Assembly: GCA_000149265.1 (NCBI GenBank)
Contig: CH002614.1
Location: forward strand, 326,017 to 390,016
Reading direction: 5' to 3'
DNA: 64,000 bases
Source: Ciona savignyi
Lineage: Eukaryota; Chordata; Ascidiacea; Phlebobranchia; Cionidae
The position numbers were made by a program, and so were the translations under genes. Shown in pieces: positions 44,356 through 53,028 of the stretch. Each line of letters begins with the position of its first letter. The stretch's first letter is position 1. Below the pieces are notes generated by a model. That model was not told the origin of the DNA, did not search any database, and saw only the letters and a list, made by a program, of their open reading frames with translations.

Positions 44356-46922
44356 ATGCAAAATATGGATGTTAAAAAATATTTAGAACGAATCAAGTAT
44401 AAGGGATCCATCCATCCTACCCTTAACAATTTAAAGCAATTATGTTGGTGTCATGCCATGCATGTGCCACAAGATACCTTGGATATTTTTGGAGGCCCAA
44501 GGAAAAAATTAGATTTGGAGAAAATCTACAAAGATATTGTGAACAACAGACGGGGAGGTTTCTGTTATGAAGTGAATGGGTTGTTTCACTGGTTGTTGGT
44601 GCAACTTGGATATAAAAATGTACAAATGCTGGAAGGGAGTTGCTTGCTGCCATCTAAAAATACATTTCATTACCCATTTGACCATCTGTTAAATAAGGTA
44701 ACAGGATAGAATAGGATATTCATGTTTATCCCTGTGAATGGGAAAACCAAGGAGTTAACACACGAGCAATCGTCAGATCACTTCGCGCCAACCGTGGGGT
44801 TACCGTAGCTATTACAGTGTGTTGTATATGATATAGACATTCCTTTAATTTGGTAGAACCCATTAATCCGCTGGGATCAGGCAATGTCCGTAAAGTGCCT
44901 TGCCAAAGGACACAACCGACTAGCTAGCGACCAGTTTTGCACCTGCAACATTTCGATTAAAAGGCGACGTAGTTAACCGGCTGGTCAAATAAGGAATGGT
45001 GTTAATACATGTTCTTAAACAACAGTAACTAATCCATAAAAGTACTACACAGGACTGGTACAACATATAGAAAAAAACTTCTATGCATATCAAAAATATG
45101 TTAACAAAAACTTTTTCAATTGTTTTTACTTATTTTTAAAAAACCTGCATTCATGCATTTATCGGTACCAATATTATTTAATAAGTTTAGGTAAAACATA
45201 TGTGTTTATAATAAATTAGAAGAGAAATGGATTATATTTTTATTTCAGAGGAAACAAAGTGGTGTTGAATATTTTTTATCAGGTTGGAGCCATGTTTGAA
45301 AAGTGCTTTGCCCAAAGACATGTCAAAGCAAATGCTTTGAATCCAAACTTGACGATCAGGTGTATTATCACTAAATAAGGGTACTTTGAATAAATTAAAC
45401 ATTGGTTTGTCCCACCCTGTATCAAGGTTGGTATGTTTTGTAGGTTTCCTTTGATGATTGTGATTACCTAGTTGATGTTGGTTATGGGGCCCCATCCTTT
45501 TTCATGCCATTAGAATTAAAGGAGTTACGTGAACACCACGAAATGACAGGAACATACAGACTTCGGAAACATAAGGATGATTACCTTGTAGAGAAACATA
45601 GAAAAAAAATTTTGGTTAAAAAAGGTAATATTCCTGTTATAGTAAATATAAATTATATTTTTCTGAATTGCCATGCAAGCAGCAAGTAGTTACATATTTC
45701 TGTAAAATGTATTGTATTTTAAGTCACAGTCGAGTAAAGTCGTTTGAACTTAATGTGAAATAATAGTCTTAGATGAGCGAAGCCCCAAAATATATGATAA
45801 GGACATTTGTTTACCCATAGAATCACTACCTGGTTCTAAAAACATCTGCCGAGTATCTTTACCCTTGACCAAGACACAACTTACTTGGCTAAAGGCAGGT
45901 TTTGATCCCACCAGAGCACCATTGTTCAGCAATCTGTCCAACTTGTATTTATTAAAATTATTTGTTAAAAAAAACAACATTTAGGAGATGACTATGTGGA
46001 AAAGTTATCAAAACATGATGCCACAAATCAAAGTTGCAATTTCACCATTGATATTAACTGGAACATTATCTTTAGGTTCAGGTGGGTAATTGATTAATTC
46101 ATATATTTAAACTTATTCTCACAAATTGTGAGTCACAATCGTGGTTACAATTGGAACAGACTTGTTTTATGTACAAAATGCTACTAACATGTTACATGTA
46201 CGTACATTGTACATATTTATTGCAGCACAACACCACACAAATTTGAGGATTTCAATGAAGGAATGTCTAAACACTTAGAGGGTGATGATTTCTTAGCAAC
46301 CAATTCCTTTCTCGAGGTAAATCCAAATTCTTTTCCATGTATTGTTTGATTATTCCATTAAGGTATTAAAATAATTTGGCTTAAAACAATTAGTCTTACC
46401 AAATAGTTGGGAAGGGTTAGTACGTCGCCTCTCAGACAAAAAGTTGCAGAATCTAAACTTGTCACTCGCTATAGTCTGTTGTGTCTTAGGTACTTACCAT
46501 GTCTTAGGTTAGTTAAAATAAAGGGTTGTACTAAAACTGAAAGATTGTCTCAATCACATCCTAATTCTATAGAAAGACAATAAATAATTGGAGAATCAGA
46601 ATAAAAAATTTAATTCTGTTTTATAAAAATGAATGCAGCTGTAAGATGTTTATGAGAATCGATTAAAATATCTCATTTACAGATTTTCTACCAAGGAGGG
46701 GTCACAGTTTTATGGGGCACAACATTAATCAAGAAGAGATTTGATGACGAATTGACGGAAATGATTGAACAAAAAAACATGTGGGATGATAAGTTGGATT
46801 CAGAGGAAAACTGGAAAGTCATATTTAGGCTGATGAAAGATGAATTTGGAATAAAAATTAATTTTAAGCCTCATCTCATGTCCAAAAATCTGCAGGGTTA
46901 CCTAGAGATAAACTTTAATTAA
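44356..46922 (+). CDS. NAT: Arylamine N-acetyltransferase, 5 exons, 316 aa
   Basis: Transfers acetyl from acetyl-CoA to arylamines and hydrazines (cytosolic xenobiotic metabolism). Coding exons: 44356-44697, 45444-45624, 45985-46081, 46226-46316, 46683-46922; phases agree. The family signature RRGGFCYEVNGLF gives catalytic Cys70. His110 lies in FDHLLNK and Asp125 in LVDVGYG, so the Cys-His-Asp triad is complete and spaced as in human NAT1/2 (68/107/122). Slightly longer than human NAT (290 aa). The start could also be the ATG at 44365 (MDVKKYLERI aligns with the usual N-terminus). Vertebrate NAT coding regions sit in one exon; here the gene is split and intron 1 holds a full-length SINE. Confidence 0.95.
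44703..44996 (-). repeat. Full-length tRNA-derived SINE in NAT intron 1
   Basis: Read on the minus strand: head with A-box-like CCGGTTAACTACGTCGCC and B-box-like GTTGCAGGTGCAAAACTGG, core gtcctttggcaaggcacttt, 3' domain, then a tail of atcctattctatcc units. It is the most complete of the copies in this window. Confidence 0.78.
45290..45360. repeat. SINE-like fragment in NAT intron 1
   Basis: Contains gtgctttgcccaaagacatg, related to the SINE core tgccaaggacacaac. Too short and diverged to place its ends. Confidence 0.3.
45790..45910 (-). repeat. SINE-like fragment in NAT intron 2
   Basis: Contains cccttgaccaagacacaac and aaaggcaggttttgatccc, a diverged minus-strand version of the SINE core and B-box region. 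Confidence 0.35.
46405..46505 (+). repeat. SINE fragment in NAT intron 4
   Basis: Contains ttagtacgtcgcctctcag, a gttgcagaatctaaac B-box-like stretch and gtctgttgtgtctt: a plus-strand, diverged SINE head and core. Confidence 0.45.
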
Positions 46923-47256
46923 GGCTTAAGTTTTTTTAATTTTAATTATGCTTAGAAAAAATGTAATGGTTCTTCGTCCATGCAGTTCTTTTATAATGTT
47001 AGGTGGAAATGAATAGCCGGCGGATTGCTAGGCGTCTTGTTTATTACTCAAACACAGTGAATAAGCTTGTATAATTGTAGTACCAACTACCAAGTTATTA
47101 TGACTAATGTTTAAATTTAATTCATTTCCCCAGCACTGTGGTCAATAGCTTGGTATAGGGTAATTCTCAATTTAAAGCTTAAATGCGATTAAGAGAGTGA
47201 AATGTGTGATATAGGACATAGTACTCGTCTTCTTTTAATTGCTAAATCATCAAACC

Positions 47257-47262
47257 TTTATT
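47257..47262 (-). terminator. CNPY2 polyadenylation signal (minus strand AATAAA)
   Basis: TTTATT on the plus strand, about 205 nt past the CNPY2 stop in the direction of transcription. Confidence 0.55.
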
Positions 47263-47298
47263 ATGAAATGAATTATATTTTCGCAATTTTAACCAAAG

Positions 47299-47304
47299 AA
47301 TAAA
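47299..47304 (+). terminator. NAT polyadenylation signal AATAAA
   Basis: Canonical hexamer about 377 nt after the NAT stop codon. Confidence 0.5.
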
Positions 47305-47466
47305 TAACGCAATTAATGAATTTTGAAATAATAAGTGCAGTTCTGGATATTATTTTAATATTAGAGCAAGCATCCGAATGAGCCAATACAGATGTGTAGG
47401 AATGTAGTACGAAATGTGACTTTGAAACTGCAATTCCCCTTCAGGTCTATTCTTCTAACTTTATCA

Positions 47467-50400
47467 TCATAATTCATCTTTTGACATTTCTTCACAATAT
47501 TCTGCAAGAAATTGAACAATTAAAAAATGTAAAGTTATATACGATTTTTATTCCAAAAGTTATCTCTTTAGGGTCATGGCACACAGTTATAACTTCGTGT
47601 TATATTTGGGACAGCCAAGCTTTAACAACAGATGGGAAAAATTGCCAGACAGTTCGGCTATATTTTACTGTTATCTCTTAATTACTGTTCATGAAAATGT
47701 GGCACAATTACAACTGAAAAAGTACCAGCCAGTTCAGCACAAATCTTCAAATCAGCATCATTATGTTCGTTCTTGAAATGATGTAATATCTCATCCTCAT
47801 AATCTTCAATTATTGATTCACACTGCAAAGTAATATTCATAAGTAGCTCAAGGCAGCCCATATTGGTTTAACTCTTTTTTTTTCTGTGCCACACGGGTGA
47901 GGTCGCCAAATTTGTTGTAAGAAAGGGTTTTATGCCAACTGTTCCCAACAAGACAAAAATTTATAAATAAAGCGTGGTTTTTATCGAGTTATAACACGAA
48001 TCAGTAAAACATCCCTGCAATAAAAATAACTAAGTTTAACCAAGGAAGACCAAAAAATAGAATAAACCTAAGCAATCATAAAAACACCATTATCACATGT
48101 ATTAAACATCTGGACAGGTCTGAACTTCTGCAATGTCGGAATAAAATCTTACAGCAAATTTGACTTTCTTGGTCTTTGCATCTGGAGGGGCATCACTATT
48201 CTTTGAATTCTCCATCAAGGATTGGAAATCAACATCTGAAGACATTTTCCCATCATGGGTGACCATCCTTTTTAACCTGAATAAAAAGTTGTTTAAGTCC
48301 CACACATTATACACATTAGACTAATTTGTGGCCTTGATTTATGCTAATATTTGCTAGGATACATTTCAGACATGGTCAACATACTGCCCGTGAAGGTATT
48401 TTGACCGGCCCGTAGACCATCTAACCACACCCTGGAATTAAGACATTGAATACTATTGAAATAATCCGGCCTACCAAGAACTTAATTTTCCCATATCTGA
48501 GCCGCTGACTAAAGAAGTTGCCCACCCCTGCTCTATTTAGTGTTTTAAAAAATAATTTTACACTTGCCTCATTTTCCCCGATTCTGCATCCTTGGATTCC
48601 ACATAATTCTCAGATACTTCGTTGCAAACTGTTTCTAACAGACCAGTTAAATGTGCTTCAGAACGAGCATATGGTTTCTATGAATAACATACTGTTTATC
48701 TTCCCACTTAAAAATAAAAAAAACTTATTTAAAATGGTAAAATTATAAATAAGTAGTTTCGACATTTTAGACTAAAAATTATAGCTTAACTCTTTCCGTC
48801 CCAACTCGCCATATATCGAGTTGGTGGGAAAACATGGTATCCCGCCTGTACATAAATGGGTGCAAATCTAAAAAACGATTTCTCCGCAATGCGTAATGGT
48901 AGAGACCTCAGCTATGGCTCATTTGATCAAGGAAACCCTATATTTTATTCTCTGTAATTTTCGTGGAGAAATATAAAAAATGCGAGGAGTGATACCCTTT
49001 CTTTTTCAAGGCTTCGCCTCTTATTTCTATCGATTTTACACGAATTTACAAGTGACTAACTCAGCCAATAGGAGTCGCGTTAACTTGCGGAGAAGCTCTT
49101 TTTGTCAAGCAAGTCTTTCTTTACATTCTCTGTGAATTTCGTGCCGTTGAGAAAAAAAGGAGAGCGTTGGTGACGTTTTCGCAGCAGGCGTTTATGCTTC
49201 GTGTTCACCAAAGCATGAATCCAGCTGGGCCTGCTGAGCGCACGATAAAGAAAAAGGCGGCGAGACTAGCTAGTTCGGTGTGCCCTGCTTTGAAGAATAA
49301 TTGATATAGTATTTGTGTTTGTTTGCTTTTGTATGCCCTTTTTACACTTCCTTCACTGTTCTTATTTATACTTTTTACTATTTTAGTTCTACAAAACTAA
49401 AAACTTCAATGCGTTTTGGTTCAATTTTTTATAATATAGTTAGAATAAAGGAAAATTTCAATTAGGAATAGTAAAAAAACTACTGAAGATACAAATACAG
49501 TTCAAATTTTCCTGAGTACAAAAACTATTAGACAATCTACATTCCAATTTTCATATCATTTGGGCATACCAATAATTAGTGAGTATTTCGTTTGTCAGTG
49601 CACCTCAAAATTTTCAAAGTCGAGCCGAATTTTCTTTACATAAAAAGTGGTGTTCACTAAAGTTTACATAATATATTCTTTATTGGAGGTAGATTCTAGG
49701 TGTGCGGTTTGTTTAAAAGAGGGATAAATTATCTTTCCAACCATACTAAATATTAAATCATAGCATGAATTTGAGAAAAACTGTGCTAATTTGAAAATGA
49801 CCAAAAATTGTAAAAAACACTGCGGGACAGCATGTTTAAATTAATGCATTTGGCCGGGAGTGAAAGAGTTAAAATCATGTTTGAAATACTGCTCGCGTTG
49901 GCAGTGTGCAGGCAGTGCAAGTAGTGTGCTAGAGTTAGGGTTATAGTTAGGGTCAGAGTTAGAGTAAGGGTAAGGGTTTCAAGTTGCCCACACTGGGTAT
50001 TTAGAGTCACCCAAGCATACATAAGGATTTGATTTCTAATAAATCCAAATTATTAATTATTTTAAAAATACATTTTTTCGAATCGAGATTAAAATATAAA
50101 TAATTAAAAATAAATACCTGAATAGTTCGTGTCTTTCCATTTGGATCAACTCGAAAACTTCCAACATCTATTTTCTTATTTGGATCAATCTTACTGATGC
50201 TGTGTTCCACTTCACTCATGATTGCTTTGCATGCTGATGGTTGAAAAATATCAAATAAAATTCCATTAAAAATAAAAAATACAAATATTAAAAATAAAAT
50301 TGTTTCACAAGTTTAAGTTCGTACTGTTACAGGATTAGAAAGCAAGATAGTTTTTGACCTAATCTTGTGGCGGCAACAGTAGAAAAATCAAGAGTGCATT

Positions 50401-52452
50401 TAGAACAGGTTATTTATTCTTTTTTTAGGGATATTTAATTTAACATTTGAGGCCATTTTTGAGGTTAGACATGCATAATTATTATTATCTCATGTGAATA
50501 TACACCATGCTTTCTGAACCGAACACCGCATAGTAAGCAATTTAATATTATAATTTTATTTTTAAACGTCATAATAAAATTCAGGTTTAAAGGAAAAACG
50601 CAGTATGACAGACTAGAAATCTTTTAGAATGGTCATGTATTAACAGCACTGAGATATGGATAGGATATTTAGTTTTAGATACGACCAAGGGGACAGAACG
50701 GTAAGTCGGATTTTTCTCTGCTGGGTGGCGCTATTTATTTTTTTGGAATTAACTGGGGAGTGACGATTCGCTTGGATCGCTTACTATACTTCGTAATTAC
50801 AAAAGCCATGATATTAATGTTAGTGTTGGAGTTAAAGTTTGTTCTGGGGGTTGAGATTAGTGTTTGGGACAGGGTTAGAATTACTTTCCATAGCAATCTA
50901 AGTGATCCAAGCGATCCTGTAGTACTTAGAGGCACCCGCGACTAAGAGGTTGTATACTAGTTTTCGCATTTACTAATCGTATTCCTCATTAGTATAGTGG
51001 TAAGTATTCTGGCCTGTCAAGCGGGAGACAGTGGTTCGATTCCCCGACGAGGCGATTTTTTTCGGCTTTTTAACTCTTGTGTTTCTTAGTTATACACAAA
51101 CTCATCATAACGCCGCATTCAGTTTGTCTGAGCATTTTTGAAATTTGTCCAAGCATTGGCTAAAGTAATCACTCTTATAAGCTCATTGCAGTTTTATCAC
51201 TTCATACTTTGAATTGATTGTAAACACTATTTACTTAAAATGCGTAAATAGTGTAATAAACATGGGGCTAGAGTTAGTGTTAGTCTTGCGGTTGAGATTA
51301 GTGTTTAGGAATGGGTTAAAATTAGTGTCCGTAATTTTAGTAAGTAGTTTCCCTCCTCCCCTTTAGTACAGCGGATAAATAGCGCCATCCAGCAGAGAAA
51401 AATCAGCCTACCGTTCTGTCCCTAACCGTATGTTTTAGTTTTATCCCCATAAATAGAAATGCACACATGGTGTCGGTCCCTCTATTTTGTACAGGTCTGC
51501 TAGGTCCGCTGGAGTTAGATTTAAACATGAGGTTGGAGTTAGGGTTAGTTCTGGGGTTGAGAATGTGTTTAGGCTGGGTTTAAATTAGTTTTTAGGGCAG
51601 GACACTGGACCTAGCGGACCTATCGCTAGACCTGTACAAATTAAAGAGACCCTATGGCGTTAACAAACTAGCCATCAGATTTAGTATAACTCATCAAATT
51701 ATACGGTCCCGCCAATCCATTCAGTTGCCTCAGGACACAACTTAAAAGCTTTTGCTCAGCTTCGATTTTACAGTCTTTTGGGTGAAAGATGACACACTGT
51801 CCCACAAAGCAAACAAACGCGGTTCCTCTAAATACTCATTGTGGGCGGTGTGTAGGCAGTGTGGGCAGCGTGTAGGCAGTGTGCCAGAGTTAGGGTTTTA
51901 AGTGTTTCCACACTGGGTATTTAGAGTCACCCGACAAACATTAGTATTATACATCAATTATCCCGTATGGAAAGTACGTCAATTTTCGCCGAGATCTCGA
52001 GTGTGCACGCGCCAAATATTTAAGTGTGCAGTGTGCAAACGTCCAAGAATGCACACTTCAAGTGTGCACACAATCTCCTTTTCATAACTATTTTACCAAA
52101 ATCTTAAAAAACATATTATTCTATCCTCAATCTTTCGTGTCCGTCAGCTAACATATCTATCTTTGTAACTAAAAATGTACGGAAAGTAAATTACCCGAGG
52201 TCCAGAGGTAGGTTTACAAGTTTATTGGAAATTATACGATATTTATACTGCCAGCTCGCGAGCGTGTGTGAAATTACCCAAGTGTGCAAAAGACGCAGGT
52301 GAAAAAAACTCGAGTGTGCAGCTGCCATACTTTCCATACTGGTCAATTATTAGGCAAGTCAGAAGCTTACTTCCACAGTAAAGATCCATATCTTTCTTTG
52401 CAGATGCCAATGGCACCAGAGCTAATATACATAAGAAATAAACTGCATTCAT
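47467..52452 (-). CDS. CNPY2: Canopy-2-like saposin-domain ER protein, 6 exons, 187 aa
   Basis: Member of the canopy/MSAP family, an ER-resident or secreted saposin-like protein linked to FGF and TLR maturation. Exons in coding order: 52371-52452, 50118-50233, 48568-48677, 48153-48276, 47726-47822, 47467-47501; phases agree. Signal peptide MNAVYFLCILALVPLASA, then DLYCGTCKAI, KIDPNKKIDVGSFRVDPNGK, PYARSEAHLTGLLETVC, KFACESIIEDYEDEI and a Cys-containing end YCEEMSKDEL. The KDEL tail comes from a 35-nt last exon and is an ER-retrieval signal (human CNPY2 ends HDEL). Length fits (human 182 aa). The intron after 48568 uses a GC donor (AG|GCAAGT). Introns 1 and 2 hold several MITE-like elements and a tRNA-Asp-like sequence. 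Confidence 0.93.
48786..49872. mobile_element. Non-autonomous piggyBac-type element with TTAA target duplication
   Basis: The element is flanked by TTAA on both sides (48786-48789, 49869-49872). Its inverted ends read CTCTTTCCGTCCC and, on the other strand, CTCTTTCACTCCC (11 of 13 identical). TTAA targets and a CYCTTTCACTSCC-like end are typical of piggyBac families. No intact transposase is seen; the interior has only a short Lys/Ala-rich frame near 49180-49300. It lies in CNPY2 intron 2. Confidence 0.75.
49883..50005. mobile_element. Short MITE with GGTTAG-rich interior
   Basis: The ends resemble the element at 51826-51926: both finish cactgggtatttagagtcacc and begin with a diverged inverted copy (gaaatactgctcgcg). 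The interior contains gagttagggttatagttag and related GGTTAG strings. It directly abuts the piggyBac-type element. Confidence 0.5.
50762..50921. mobile_element. Nested inverted-repeat MITE
   Basis: Left arm gattcgcttggatcgcttac pairs with right arm taagtgatccaagcgatcct. The interior has ggagttaaagtttgttctgg and similar strings seen in other MITEs of this cluster. Confidence 0.5.
50983..51054 (+). tRNA. tRNA-Asp (GTC)-like sequence, probably a pseudogene
   Basis: A 72-nt sequence with the A box TTAGTATAGTGGTAAGTA, anticodon loop CTGTCAA (GTC), B box GGTTCGATTCCCC and a T-run directly after. This is the pattern of eukaryotic tRNA-Asp. Mismatches are visible in the acceptor stem (first pair T-C, sixth pair A-C), anticodon stem (G-G) and T stem (A-G, T-C). 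A functional tRNA is therefore doubtful. Confidence 0.6.
51475..51653. mobile_element. Small MITE with ~38-bp inverted ends
   Basis: The left end GGTCCCTCTATTTTGTACAG continues to gtctgctaggtccgct. The right end is its inverted copy (agcggacctatcgctagac, then ctgtacaaattaaagagacc). The interior is again gagttagggttagttctggg. Confidence 0.65.
51826..51926. mobile_element. Short MITE, second copy of the 49883 type
   Basis: The inverted ends CTCTAAATACTCATTGTGG and (other strand) CTCTAAATACCCAGTGTGG enclose tandem gtgtaggcagtgtgggcag strings. The right end matches the right end of 49883-50005. Confidence 0.6.
51954..52350. mobile_element. hAT-like MITE with 8-bp target duplication
   Basis: TCAATTAT occurs directly repeated at 51954-51961 and 52343-52350. 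Between them a 381-bp element begins CCCGTATGGAAAGTA and ends TACTTTCCATACTGG, with terminal inverted repeats 14 of 15 identical. An 8-bp duplication is typical of hAT transposons. The interior has several AGTGTGCA repeats in both orientations. It sits 20 bp from the end of CNPY2 exon 1. Confidence 0.75.
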
Positions 52453-53028
52453 GACTTATACCTGGAATAATACTAAGAAAGAACAGATCAAATTAAAGCA
52501 GTTTAATTGATGAAATGTAAAATAAGGATATGGGGTTTATGGGTATGTATAAATTTTTGCATTTTCATAATTTCATCTTTTGTTACAGCATGTTATTCTC
52601 AACTGTCGGTAATTTTATGGTGGTCCGCTAAAACAGGATTTATTCAGATGCTTACTAAATCATTCGCAAGTTTATTACAGTACGTAACAGGTGTGTTTAT
52701 GACATAACTACGTCTGTCAAAAATCTTAATTTTTAACGGTTCACAAGGCAAAATTTTAGTAACACAGTTCTAGTCTACATTGTAATCGATTATACGATAG
52801 ATAAATTCAAATAAACTAAACTTGAATCTAACTCGATCTTGTTTAGTACGCGTGGCTTTAAACTCAGCTGTTACCACTCATGCATAAAACTGTTTATTAT
52901 TTTTTTTCACACAAGGGACAACTAAAAATACGCCAATTATGTATAAGCGTGTATGCTCCACCAATATTTTTTGTAGCTTCCATATCATGTCTTACAAAGT
53001 TTAAAACGATCCACTTTTTGCAGAAAAA
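52453..53028. other. Spacer between CNPY2 and the Frizzled-domain gene
   Basis: Non-coding. Holds the CNPY2 5' end: an acceptor-like TTATTCCAG ends about 9 bases before the CNPY2 ATG on the minus strand. It also holds the polyadenylation signal of the Frizzled-domain gene at 52893-52898. Confidence 0.4.
52893..52898 (-). terminator. Polyadenylation signal of the Frizzled-domain gene
   Basis: Minus-strand AATAAA (plus TTTATT), about 130 nt past the stop codon. Confidence 0.5.

Larger units (their letters stand above)
46923..47466. other. Convergent 3' UTR region of NAT and CNPY2
   Basis: Non-coding. Carries AATAAA for NAT at 47299-47304 (+) and AATAAA for CNPY2 read on the minus strand at 47257-47262. 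The two convergent transcripts may therefore overlap by some tens of bases. Confidence 0.5.
50689..51422. mobile_element. Composite inverted-repeat element enclosing a tRNA-Asp-like sequence
   Basis: The left end (50689-50738) and right end (51376-51422) are inverted copies of about 47 bp sharing GGACAGAACGGTA and TTTTTCTCTGCTGG. Inside lie a nested smaller inverted-repeat element (50762-50921), the tRNA-like sequence and more GGTTAG-type interior. No transposase frame is seen. Confidence 0.65.

Noticed and set aside
47682..47725. Read-through C-terminus of CNPY2 exon 5 (ending HFHEQ)
   Set aside because: It lacks the family's last cysteine and ER signal; the spliced alternative gives both with good splice sites.
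49927..49978. Telomeric repeat tract
   Set aside because: GGTTAG-like units are short, irregular and bounded by MITE ends; not a telomere or interstitial telomere array.
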